NCBI GenBank assembly: GCA_900551055.1
Contig: URUK01000005.1
Location: forward strand, 62,001 to 126,000
DNA from: an uncultured Prevotella sp.
Lineage (GTDB): Bacteria; Bacteroidota; Bacteroidia; Bacteroidales; Bacteroidaceae
DNA: 64,000 bases
Direction: 5' to 3'
How positions within the stretch are numbered: position 1 is the stretch's first letter; each line of letters starts with the position of its first letter. A program made the translations under genes and the position numbers. Shown here in pieces: positions 40,362-48,735 of the stretch. Below the pieces are notes generated by a model. The model searched no databases, was not told the origin of the DNA, and saw nothing but the letters and a program-made list of their open reading frames with translations.

Positions 40362-42338
40362 TTATTCTTCTTCTACGACCCTTTCTATACGCCTCAAATG
40401 CTTAGCACGCCCTGATATAATCAGCGGCACACGCTCAACCACCACGACAGAGGTGTCAAGTCCGAGCGCATTAGGCTCGTCAATGCCGATTTTGCGGATT
40501 ATGGCGTAGAGGCTCATCAGCAGGTTCTGGCGGCGGTTATGCGAGTCTTCGGGATAATACACGCGGTGTATTATGACAAAGCGGAAGTCGCCCGGTATGC
40601 CGTTCTTGCGCAACGAGGGGTACGTACTGGTAAGGTCAAGTTTGCCGTCGGCCACGAGATTCTCAACAATTTGCCGCAGATAAAGGCTCACACGAGGCTC
40701 AATCCTGAATCCGATACGCATCGTTATGCTGAAAAGAGTGTCCTTAACGAGCGGCGTGAAGGTATATTCCAGCGTGTCAGGAGTGTCTACGAAGTCAAGG
40801 TTAAGCAGCCAATAGTGGTCGGCGCGCTTCGGTTGCTTGTTTATTATGGAGTAAACCAGCTTGTCGTCAACGCTCCCCTCGCCCCGCGAATGGTTCACAT
40901 ATACAAGGTTAGAGGCATACTTAGGTATTGTGTCGTCAGCCTTGATGTCGGAAATTATGCCGTAATAGTCGCTCGTACGTCTGGATGAGAGGTGCCGCCG
41001 GCGTATTTTCAGCGCGGCAACCCATACCAACATGATGAAGCAAAGCAGCCCGCCGATAAGCAGCGTGAACCAACCGCCGGCCATGAACTTCGACAGATTG
41101 GCGGCAAGGAATATCCCTTCAATCACGCAGTAGGCACCGACGAACGCCGCGGCGGCAATGCGTGCCGTGCCGTTCATGCGCAGGTAGAAGCCCAACAGCA
41201 GCGTAGTCATCAGCATGGTAACGGTGATAGCCAGTCCGTAGGCAGCCTCCATGCGCGACGAGTCACGGAAAAGCAGCACCGTAAGCACCACTCCGACGTA
41301 CATCGTCAGGTTCACCGCCGGTATGAACAGCTGTCCTTTCACGTTCGTGGGGTGCTTTATGCGCATGCGCGGCCAGAAGTGCAGGTTCATGGCCTCGCTC
41401 AATATGGAGAACGAACCGCTGATAAGCGCCTGGCTGGCTACGATAGCCGCGCCTGTGGCCATCACTATGGCGAAGAGCAGCAGGCCGTCAGGCACGATGG
41501 CGTAGAACGGGTTTACGCCTGCGGCGGCCCGTCCGCCGTCGGTCAGTATCCATGCTCCCTGCCCCAGATAGTTAAGTATCAGCATAGCCTTCACGAACAG
41601 CCAACTTATCGTTATGTTACGTCGTCCGCAATGGCCGAGGTCGGAGTACAGTGCCTCGGCACCCGTAGTACACAGGAACACGGCGCCGAGAATGAAGAAC
41701 CAGCTGGGCGACTCGACGAGCAAACGCACCGCATAATACGGGTTAAAAGCCTTAAGCACCTGCGGACAGGCCGTCAGCGCAGCCGCGCCAGCCACCCCGA
41801 GCAGCAGGAACCACAGCAGCATGAACGTGCCGAAGGTACGCCCTATATGCTCCGTTCCGAACCTTTGGACGAAGAAAATCACTGTTATTATCGCCAGCAC
41901 CACGGGCATTACGGGTATGTCAGGGCTTATCCCCTCAAGTCCCTCGACAGCAGTCGTAACCGTAATGGCCGGTGTTATCACGCCGTCGGCCAGCAAGGTG
42001 CTCGCCCCGATGACCGCAATAACGTAAATCCACCTGCGCCTGTGCCGCCTGAGCAGGGCGTACAGGGCCAGTATGCCACCCTCGCCGTTGTTGTCGGCGC
42101 GCAGCGCTATGAGCACGTATTTTACCGTAGTCTGCAACGTAAGCGTCCATATTATGCACGACAGCGCGCCGAGTATATAGTCGGTGTCAAGCACTTCGCC
42201 CGTGCTTACGATGGCTTTCATCACGTAAAGGGGCGACGTTCCTATGTCGCCGAACACTATTCCGAGCGTCATCAGCAATCCCGCCAGCCCGGCCTTATTG
42301 GCCGTCGAGGCTGCGGCAGAATGTTTTAAGCCTGCCAT
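40362..42338 (-). CDS. kup: KUP family potassium uptake protein
   Basis: A 658-residue K+/H+ symporter of the KUP/HAK/KT family. The signature GIVFGDIGTSPLYVMKAI lies at residues 26-43. About twelve membrane segments reach residue 440, then a C-terminal cytoplasmic domain of about 200 residues. Length and motif order are normal. It imports potassium at low external concentration. Single gene, convergent with the ECF S component and divergent from the TPR regulator, with a -7 box at 42393. Confidence 0.94.
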   Translation of the reverse strand: MAGLKHSAAASTANKAGLAGLLMTLGIVFGDIGTSPLYVMKAIVSTGEVLDTDYILGALSCIIWTLTLQTTVKYVLIALRADNNGEGGILALYALLRRHRRRWIYVIAVIGASTLLADGVITPAITVTTAVEGLEGISPDIPVMPVVLAIITVIFFVQRFGTEHIGRTFGTFMLLWFLLLGVAGAAALTACPQVLKAFNPYYAVRLLVESPSWFFILGAVFLCTTGAEALYSDLGHCGRRNITISWLFVKAMLILNYLGQGAWILTDGGRAAAGVNPFYAIVPDGLLLFAIVMATGAAIVASQALISGSFSILSEAMNLHFWPRMRIKHPTNVKGQLFIPAVNLTMYVGVVLTVLLFRDSSRMEAAYGLAITVTMLMTTLLLGFYLRMNGTARIAAAAFVGAYCVIEGIFLAANLSKFMAGGWFTLLIGGLLCFIMLVWVAALKIRRRHLSSRRTSDYYGIISDIKADDTIPKYASNLVYVNHSRGEGSVDDKLVYSIINKQPKRADHYWLLNLDFVDTPDTLEYTFTPLVKDTLFSITMRIGFRIEPRVSLYLRQIVENLVADGKLDLTSTYPSLRKNGIPGDFRFVIIHRVYYPEDSHNRRQNLLMSLYAIIRKIGIDEPNALGLDTSVVVVERVPLIISGRAKHLRRIERVVEEE

Positions 42339-42392
42339 AAAAACAATCTTTTTGTAATGTAAGTTGTCCTGTTTATCTTAAAAAAACAGGTG

Positions 42393-42400
42393 CAAATATA
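42393..42400 (-). promoter_or_regulatory. -7 box of kup
   Basis: TATATTTG on the minus strand, 54 bp before the kup start codon. Confidence 0.7.
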
Positions 42401-42483
42401 GTCCAAATATTCTGAACGCACAAGAATTAACACCTTTTATACAACACGAAAAGACCGTGATTTTTGATACAGACGTAATCCGC

Positions 42484-42599
42484 TGATAATCAGCATGTTA
42501 CCTTCACCGTCACAAAAGGCCGTCTTTTGGCTTGCGAAAGGTGGTCTTTTACAGCGCGAAAGGCCGTCTTTTACACGGCGTTTTGCCGTCTTTTGCAAA
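42484..42599. repeat. 22-bp-period palindromic element, copy 11
   Basis: Leader TGATAATCAGCATG; cores at 42514, 42536, 42558 and 42580, exact period. It lies between the divergent kup and regulator promoters, so it cannot be only a terminator. Confidence 0.9.
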
Positions 42600-42675
42600 T
42601 CCGTTGATGCGCCGCGCCATGGCGGCAGGCGGCAAGTTTTGCGCCGGTGGGTGACCGGATGTGGTGCAAAATGTG

Positions 42676-42683
42676 TATTTTTG
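42676..42683 (+). promoter_or_regulatory. -7 box of the TPR regulator
   Basis: TATTTTTG ends 4 bp before the ATG at 42688, so the transcript should start at or next to the initiation codon. Confidence 0.7.
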
Positions 42684-42687
42684 CGGC

Positions 42688-44427
42688 ATGAAACGACTTT
42701 TCCCGCTCGTCATATTGCTGTCATTCTTGATGCTTTCGTGCGACAGGTACGCCAAGTACGACGCCATGTTCCGCCCCATTGACAGCCTCGCCAAGGAACG
42801 GCCCGACAGCGCCCTGCGCCTGCTTGAGGCCATGAAGCCGCGCATCGGGGACGCTCCCGGGCGCATAAAGGCGTATTACGGGCTGATGAGAACCAAGTAT
42901 ATGCTCAACGCCGGGGCACGTTTTACGTCGGACAGTGCCATCCGCGCCGTGGCCGGTTACTATGACAGACACGGCGACGACAACCAACGGATGTTCTCCA
43001 AGCTGTTGCTGGGATGCGTGAACCGCAGCATGGGCGACAACACGGAGGCCATGTTGAACCTCGAAGCGGCGGCAGCCAGCGCCGATACGACGGCTGACGA
43101 CTGCCTGTACGCTGTGCTCGGACAGGTGTACGCCCATCTTTCGCAGGTTTATCTTGACGAATACATGCCGCGCAACGTCATCCGCGCCTCGCAGCTTTGT
43201 TACCGATACTCCATGAAAGCGGGCGATACGCTCACGGCGTTGAGCGGTCTCGACCATATATCCAACGCCTACATCTTCATGGGACAGCCCGATTCCGCCG
43301 TGGCTGTAACCCTCCGTTCGTCGCGTCTTTTCCGCGAGAGCGGCTATGTTGAGGCTTCGGCCATATCGCAGGCGAAGCTCATCGAGATATATCTTGACCG
43401 CGGCGACACCGCCAACGCTGCGCGCTGCATGGCTGTGTTCGACCGCGACTCGCGCGTAATCGGCGTCGACGGCAACGCCGAACCCCACTATCAAGGCATT
43501 TATTACGTAAAAGCCATCTATTCGGTATGTACCAACCGTCTCGACTCCGCTGCCTACTGGCTGAATAAGATACGGCAAATCAAACAGCCGACGCTTGCCA
43601 TCCGCGAGGCATTGGCTTACGGCCTGTGGCAGATGTACGACAAGATGGGCGCAAAGGACTCCGCACTGAAATACGCGGCGGTAAGCAGTGAACTGTCAGA
43701 CAGCCTGACAAAGGAGATTATGAAGAACACTTGCTCGGTGGTTCAGGCGCAGTATGAGCGCACGAACCTTCGCGGGCAGGTGGCCGACAAGGCTCTTGAA
43801 GTCGAGCGGATGAAGACAACAGCCTTGGCCGTAGCCCTCGTGCTGTTGGCTGTCTTGTCGGTATTTACATATATGATAAGGAAAAGGCGCGAGGAGATGC
43901 GCCGCCGCGAACAGCGTCACCGTCAGGACATCGACGCCCTGACGCGCGCCCAAACCGACCTGCAACAGCTCCTTACGCTCACCGAAGAGGAGCGCGACGC
44001 CCTCGCAAAGGAGAAGAGCGAGGCCATAGAACGCCTGCAAAGCCTTGAGACTTTGCAGCGTCACGTTGACGAAGCGACCGTTGAAGAACGTCTCGCCGAC
44101 ACCGGCATAGCCCGGCGTTTCAGGCAGATGGCCCTCAATCCTACGGCAAAACCAACCGCCGAGGAGTGGCAAGAACTGCGCTCGATGGTCAACTCCGAAG
44201 TCCCAGGTTTTTACTCTACGCTGAACAACGGGCACGTTTTGCGCCCCGACGAATACAACCTTTGTATGCTCCTCCGCCTGCATTTCAAGCCCTTGGAGAT
44301 AAGCAACCTCACCGGCATTTCACAAAAGAACGTGTCCGCAATGCGCCGAAGACTGTTGCAAAAGGTGCTCGGACGCGACGGCAAACCCGGCGAGTTTGAC
44401 GACTTTATCATGGGGATTGTCAGGTGA
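42688..44427 (+). CDS. membrane TPR protein with C-terminal helix-turn-helix
   Basis: A 579-residue protein. Lipoprotein-like signal (FPLVILLSFLMLSC), then a TPR-rich sensory region up to about residue 360. A membrane helix (ALAVALVLLAVLSVFTYMI) is followed by a coiled-coil stretch rich in E/R/Q and a C-terminal domain that looks like a LuxR-type helix-turn-helix: EYNLCMLLRLHFKPLEISNLTGISQKNVSAMRRRLL. Same architecture as the regulator at 29479 but a different DNA-binding domain. Probably senses a periplasmic signal. Start at ATG 42688 because the lipobox and -7 box both fit. It may regulate the receptor at 44698. Confidence 0.8.
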   Translation: MKRLFPLVILLSFLMLSCDRYAKYDAMFRPIDSLAKERPDSALRLLEAMKPRIGDAPGRIKAYYGLMRTKYMLNAGARFTSDSAIRAVAGYYDRHGDDNQRMFSKLLLGCVNRSMGDNTEAMLNLEAAAASADTTADDCLYAVLGQVYAHLSQVYLDEYMPRNVIRASQLCYRYSMKAGDTLTALSGLDHISNAYIFMGQPDSAVAVTLRSSRLFRESGYVEASAISQAKLIEIYLDRGDTANAARCMAVFDRDSRVIGVDGNAEPHYQGIYYVKAIYSVCTNRLDSAAYWLNKIRQIKQPTLAIREALAYGLWQMYDKMGAKDSALKYAAVSSELSDSLTKEIMKNTCSVVQAQYERTNLRGQVADKALEVERMKTTALAVALVLLAVLSVFTYMIRKRREEMRRREQRHRQDIDALTRAQTDLQQLLTLTEEERDALAKEKSEAIERLQSLETLQRHVDEATVEERLADTGIARRFRQMALNPTAKPTAEEWQELRSMVNSEVPGFYSTLNNGHVLRPDEYNLCMLLRLHFKPLEISNLTGISQKNVSAMRRRLLQKVLGRDGKPGEFDDFIMGIVR

Positions 44428-44429
44428 TT

Positions 44430-44576
44430 TCTGGGGAGTTAGAGGGAGTTAAGGGGAGTTAGGCTCACTGTGTTCGCCGGAGTTAAAGGACAAATGCTTT
44501 GCTGCCATGAGCAAAACTATTGTCCTTTAACTTCCTATAACTCCGGCGCGGAGCGCCTAACTCCTGTTAACTCCTT
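44430..44576. repeat. variable-arm hairpin, GGAGTTAA type
   Basis: Arms of GGAGTTA words on both sides. The loop reads GTTAAAGGACAAATGCTTTGCTG on one strand and GTTAAAGGACAATAGTTTTGC on the other. Confidence 0.82.
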
Positions 44577-44611
44577 ATTCTACAACGCCCATAAACAGGG
44601 CGTTGTAGAAT
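44577..44611. terminator. perfect hairpin, possible terminator
   Basis: A 14-bp perfect stem (ATTCTACAACGCCC) with a 7-nt loop (ATAAACA). No T run follows, so its role as a terminator is uncertain. Confidence 0.45.
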
Positions 44612-44662
44612 ATTGTAGAAAATGACGGGCGGCGTTTTGCAGTACGTTTCATGGCGTTTCAA

Positions 44663-44670
44663 TACCTTTG
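44663..44670 (+). promoter_or_regulatory. -7 box of the receptor at 44698
   Basis: TACCTTTG, 27 bp before the ATG. Confidence 0.7.
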
Positions 44671-44697
44671 TCGGCGTAAACCAATATCCATACGACG

Positions 44698-46848
44698 ATG
44701 AAGAAAACATTTGTTTCTTTCCTTTTGTTATTTGTTTGCCTTGCTGTGGCGGCGCAGACGGCGGCCGACGACTCGCTAAGGCTTGACAGCATAGTGCGCA
44801 CTTTGCCCGAAGTGATGGTCAGCGGAGAGCGTCCCGTGGTGAAAGTAAGGGGCGGCGCATTAGTGTATGACATCAACCGGCTGGCCGGAAGCGCGACGAC
44901 TGACAACGCATACGACGCTCTGAAGGCTTTGCCCGGTTTGGTGGAGACTGACGGACAGCTGACACTTGGCGGTCAGTCGGTTACCGTTATCATGGACGGA
45001 CAGGTGACAAACCTTAGTCAGGAGCAGCTTGCGCAGGTGCTGAAGAGCGTCCCAAAGGACAGGGTTGGCGACGTAGAGGTGATGTATAACGCACCGGCGA
45101 AGTATCAGGTGCGCGGCGCTTGCATCAACATCAGCTTCAGACACGAGACCGCCGAGCGGCAAACGCTTACGGGAGAGGTGTTCGGCTTGTACGACCAGAG
45201 CCACCACGCAACCTTCCAGGAGCGTGCAAGCGTTGTGTATATGGGCAAGAGACTGAGTGCCGACCTGATGTATTCGCACAGTCACGGCGACTCTTTCAAC
45301 ACACGTGAGATAACCTCTCACCATGCGCTTGACGACGGAAGCCTGCACGACATACAGTCGTTTGAACGCACGCTCGCCACCGGCCACAACCACAAGCTGC
45401 GCCTATCGGCAGGCTACGGCTTCTCCGACAACCACCGTTTGAGCCTGACTTACTACGGCAATTACGCCACAACGGACAACCGTCAGCGCATAACGGGCGC
45501 GATAACGGGCCGCAACGACCTCGACTCAAAGCCGTGGCTGCACGACGTTATGCTTGATTACAAGATGCCGTCAGGCACGAACATCGGCGCGGAATACACC
45601 TATTACAACAGTCCGCAGACGCAAAGGCTCAGCAGTGTGCTGACCGACCGCGAGCTGAACTACCTCGTAAACAACCGCCAAAGGCTTGACATCTGGCGCG
45701 TGTATGCCAGGCAGGAGCACTCGCTTAAAGGCGGTTGGGGACTCAACTACGGTGCGTCGTACATCAGGAGCACGGACGACAGTAGGCAGGAGTATGAGGA
45801 GTTGATGAGTGGACAAGTGACGAGCAGACAAGGAGATATGCTTTCTTTATTGTCATCAAATGACAATGCAAATCCCCTTGTCGACTTGTCTGCTCGTAAC
45901 TCGTCTGCTAAAAAGCGCGAGAATACAGTGAACTTGTATGCTGGTTTCAATAAAAACTTCAATAATAAACTCATCATTGACGCATCGCTTGCCGCCGAAT
46001 ATTACAACAGTACGGCGTGGAACGAATGGAACTGGCTGCCCACGCTCAACGTGACTTACCTGCCTGCGGAGGGCCATGTGCTGCAACTGTCGGTCGGCAG
46101 CGACACGAGTTACCCCGAATATTGGGCCGTGCAGGACTTCATAACGTACAGCAACGGCGGATATGACGAAATCGTCGGCAACCCGGCATTGAAGCCTTCG
46201 CACGAATATTCGGCAAGTCTGACATACGTGATGAAGAACAAATATGTCTTCAGAGGCTGGTTCTCGTACACCGACGACCACTTTATGCAGACCCTCTACC
46301 AGCGTTCCGACGAGCTGACGGAGACCTTCCGCTGGGTGAACTTCGACTTCCAGCAACAGGCAGGGCTTATGGCGGCGGTGCCGTTGAGGCTCGGCGGCTG
46401 GTACAGCGGCAACCTTACGGCAACGGGAGTGTGGTTAAGGCATAAGGACAGCGACTTCTACGACATTCCTTTCGACCGCTCCAAGCTGCTCGGCATCTTC
46501 ACGCTGAAAAACGAGTTCACCATCTCCCGGAAGCCGGAAATAGTGCTTTCGCTTGATGGCCAGGTGCAGACGAAGGCGATACAAGGCAACTACGATCTGC
46601 CCGCGGCTGGCCGCGTTGACGCCGCCGTGCAGCTGAAGTTCCTCAAAAACAAGCGCGCCACGCTGAAAGTGTACTGCAACGACATGTTCGAAACGTCGCA
46701 CATCGATCCTTACATACGCTTCCGTGGGCAGGATTTCGGCATGAAAATGTCGAGCTTCCGCCACGTAGGAGTGACCTTCAGTTACGCTTTCGGCAGCTAT
46801 AAGGAGAAGGAACACAAGGAGGTTGACACCTCGCGGTTCATGAAATGA
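44698..46848 (+). CDS. outer-membrane beta-barrel receptor (OMP_b-brl_3 type)
   Basis: A 716-residue receptor with signal peptide (cleavage near VAAQ), a plug-like domain (LPEVMVSGERPVVKVRGGALVYDINRL, ALPGLVETDGQLTLGGQSVTVIMDG, VPKDRVGDVEVMYNAPAKYQVRG) and a long barrel ending VTFSYAFGS plus a charged tail. It lacks the classical N-terminal CarboxypepD domain. Typical of the family that resembles TonB receptors but often has no known substrate. Residues about 370-404 (SGQVTSRQGDM to LSARNSSAK) are from a repeat inserted in frame and lie in a barrel loop. Upstream: TPR regulator, possibly its controller. Confidence 0.83.
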   Translation: MKKTFVSFLLLFVCLAVAAQTAADDSLRLDSIVRTLPEVMVSGERPVVKVRGGALVYDINRLAGSATTDNAYDALKALPGLVETDGQLTLGGQSVTVIMDGQVTNLSQEQLAQVLKSVPKDRVGDVEVMYNAPAKYQVRGACINISFRHETAERQTLTGEVFGLYDQSHHATFQERASVVYMGKRLSADLMYSHSHGDSFNTREITSHHALDDGSLHDIQSFERTLATGHNHKLRLSAGYGFSDNHRLSLTYYGNYATTDNRQRITGAITGRNDLDSKPWLHDVMLDYKMPSGTNIGAEYTYYNSPQTQRLSSVLTDRELNYLVNNRQRLDIWRVYARQEHSLKGGWGLNYGASYIRSTDDSRQEYEELMSGQVTSRQGDMLSLLSSNDNANPLVDLSARNSSAKKRENTVNLYAGFNKNFNNKLIIDASLAAEYYNSTAWNEWNWLPTLNVTYLPAEGHVLQLSVGSDTSYPEYWAVQDFITYSNGGYDEIVGNPALKPSHEYSASLTYVMKNKYVFRGWFSYTDDHFMQTLYQRSDELTETFRWVNFDFQQQAGLMAAVPLRLGGWYSGNLTATGVWLRHKDSDFYDIPFDRSKLLGIFTLKNEFTISRKPEIVLSLDGQVQTKAIQGNYDLPAAGRVDAAVQLKFLKNKRATLKVYCNDMFETSHIDPYIRFRGQDFGMKMSSFRHVGVTFSYAFGSYKEKEHKEVDTSRFMK
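45807..45909. repeat. in-gene variable-arm element, GACAAG type (outer-membrane receptor)
   Basis: GTGGACAA, GCAGACAA words, then GGAGATATGCTTTCTTTATTG, then on the other side GGGGATTTGCATTGTC (minus strand) and a right arm of CTTGTC and CTGCTCGTAACTCG. Both loop motifs are present in an inserted coding copy. Confidence 0.85.
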
Positions 46849-46880
46849 CGCGCGGTTGCAGTGCGTTTTGTATCTTGTTG

Positions 46881-46996
46881 AAAATCAGTTACTTGCCAAC
46901 GGCGTTCCAAAAGGCCACCTTTTGCATTGTAAAAGGTGGCCTTTTAGCGTGTAAAACATGGCTTTTTGCAACGCCGTTGACGGCCTTTTGCAAAAC
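46881..46996. repeat. 22-bp-period palindromic element, copy 12
   Basis: Leader GAAAATCAGTTACTTG; cores at 46909, 46931, 46953 and 46975, exact period. Cores 1 and 2 are exact reverse complements. GCAAAAC follows. Confidence 0.9.
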
Positions 46997-47103
46997 CGCT
47001 TGTTGCTGTTTGATTTACAGTCGGCAAGGCATGGGGCGGCAGGAGGATGCAAATAAAATGTAATTTTCACACTCTTTGTCTTTGCGTTGTAGTCTATTTG
47101 TAC

Positions 47104-47111
47104 TATATTTG
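47104..47111 (+). promoter_or_regulatory. -7 box of the GH43 gene
   Basis: TATATTTG, 35 bp before the ATG at 47147. Confidence 0.7.
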
Positions 47112-47146
47112 CTGCGCGAAATTTTTACCTTAAACCGATTAGTACA

Positions 47147-48511
47147 ATGTATCTAAAGAAGTTTTTGCCGGCATTGGTGCCGGCCATGCTTGCCGTCCAG
47201 GCCGCGGCGCAGAACCCGATAGTACAGACCATGTACACCGCCGACCCTGCTCCGATGGTTTACAACGGGCGTATGTATCTTTACACGAGCCACGACGAGG
47301 ACGAGTCTACATGGTTCACGATGAACGACTGGAAGCTGTACTCCACCGAGGACATGGTGAACTGGACCGACCATGGTGCGGTGCTGTCATACAAGACGTT
47401 CAGTTGGGCCAAGGGAGATGCCTGGGCGATGCAGTGCATCGAGCGTGGAGGCAAGTTTTATGCGTATGTGCCCGTTACTGCGAGAGACGGCGGCGGAGCC
47501 ATCGGCGTGGCCGTGGCCGACAGTCCATACGGGCCGTTTTACGACCCGTTGGGCAAGCCGCTGGTGTCAAGCGGCAAGGGAGACATCGACCCTACGGTGA
47601 TGATTGACGACGACGGACAGGCTTATCTGTACTGGGGAAACCCGTTCTGTTACTACGTGAAACTCAACGAAGACATGATTTCTTACACTGGAGACATCGT
47701 GAAAGTGCCCATGACCGTTGAGGCTTTCGGCCTGCGCGAGGGCAACGTTCCCGAGCGTCCCACGCTCTATGAGGAAGCTCCCTGGCTTTACAAGCGCGGC
47801 GACTGGTACTATCTGTTGTGGGCAGGCGGCCCGATACCCGAGCATCTTGGCTACTCGATGGGCAAGAGCGCGACAGGCCCTTGGACGTATGCCGGAACGC
47901 TGATGCCGACCGAAGGAGGCAGCTTCACCAACCATCCGGGCATCATCGACTATAAAGGCTCTACGTATCTGTTCTACCACAACGGCGCACTGCCCGGCGG
48001 TTCGGGCTTTACGCGCTCGGTATGCGTCGACAGGGTGGAGTTCAACGGCGACGGCACCATCAAGCAGATGAAGATGACCGACGGCATACGCGACGGCCTT
48101 GTGCCGTTGAACCCTTACCGCAAGACCGAGGCCGAGACTATGGCTTATTCCGAATGGATGAAAGCGCGGCAAAATGCGGAGGTGGGAGTGTTCGTCAACG
48201 CCATGCGCGACGGTGCGTACACAAAGGTGAAGGGCGTTGACTTCGGCGGTGAAGGGGCTGCCAGGGTGACTGTCCGCATTGGCACTACGCATCACAGCGG
48301 AGTTAAGTTTGAGGTGCGTGCGGACGGTTTGCAGGGCGAGCTTCTTGCCGAGATGGACGTTCCGATGACCGGAGGCGACAACCGCTGGGCGCTTGTCACT
48401 GCGGATGTTGCAAGTGTCAAGGGCGTACATGACCTGTATTTCGTATGCAAGGGAGACAAGCCGGGACGGCTGATGTATTTCGATTACTGGATGTTTCACC
48501 GACGGAAATAG
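47147..48511 (+). CDS. glycoside hydrolase family 43 enzyme with C-terminal carbohydrate-binding-like domain
   Basis: A 454-residue secreted enzyme, probably an arabinofuranosidase or xylosidase of GH43. Signal peptide to about residue 22 (VQAAAQ). The five-bladed propeller shows the three acidic residues in their usual contexts: TADPAPMVYNGRMYLYTSHDED (first Asp), KGDIDPTVMIDDDGQAYLYWGN (second) and LYEEAPWLYKRGDWYYLLWAG (Glu). The last 110 residues form a beta-rich domain like CBM6 (TYTKVKGVDFGGEGAARVTVRIG). It removes side-chain sugars from plant hemicellulose in the periplasm or outside. No SusC/SusD pair is adjacent, so this is not a standard PUL. Confidence 0.9.
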   Translation: MYLKKFLPALVPAMLAVQAAAQNPIVQTMYTADPAPMVYNGRMYLYTSHDEDESTWFTMNDWKLYSTEDMVNWTDHGAVLSYKTFSWAKGDAWAMQCIERGGKFYAYVPVTARDGGGAIGVAVADSPYGPFYDPLGKPLVSSGKGDIDPTVMIDDDGQAYLYWGNPFCYYVKLNEDMISYTGDIVKVPMTVEAFGLREGNVPERPTLYEEAPWLYKRGDWYYLLWAGGPIPEHLGYSMGKSATGPWTYAGTLMPTEGGSFTNHPGIIDYKGSTYLFYHNGALPGGSGFTRSVCVDRVEFNGDGTIKQMKMTDGIRDGLVPLNPYRKTEAETMAYSEWMKARQNAEVGVFVNAMRDGAYTKVKGVDFGGEGAARVTVRIGTTHHSGVKFEVRADGLQGELLAEMDVPMTGGDNRWALVTADVASVKGVHDLYFVCKGDKPGRLMYFDYWMFHRRK

Positions 48512-48582
48512 CTTGCACGCCGTTAAAACCCGGATTAATCGGATTTTTACGCCCTATTATTAAATAAGGTGTAACGCATCGG

Positions 48583-48651
48583 GCGAAATGCAAATAAAAG
48601 TTTGTTTCTCACGCTTTTATTTTGCATTTCGCCTAACTTGCACTATCTTTG
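48583..48651 (+). promoter_or_regulatory. glyS promoter within an inverted repeat
   Basis: The -33-like TATTTTGCATTTCGC and -7 TATCTTTG (48644-48651) form the module shared with the topoisomerase gene. Its first part is also the right arm of an inverted repeat: GCGAAATGCAAATAAAAG at 48583-48600 and its complement at 48614-48632 (one extra T). It could be an operator or a cruciform over the promoter. Confidence 0.7.
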
Positions 48652-48735
48652 CAGCCTAAAGGCGTTAAGATGTTGTGTTTTTCTATCTTTTCGCAGGTAT
48701 TGGTTCCGATTTAATTAAAGCAAACATATATACAA

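Noticed and set aside
40992..42329. A 445-codon frame opposite kup
   Set aside because: Shadow of a conserved transporter gene; rich in His, Arg and Gln, with no domain.
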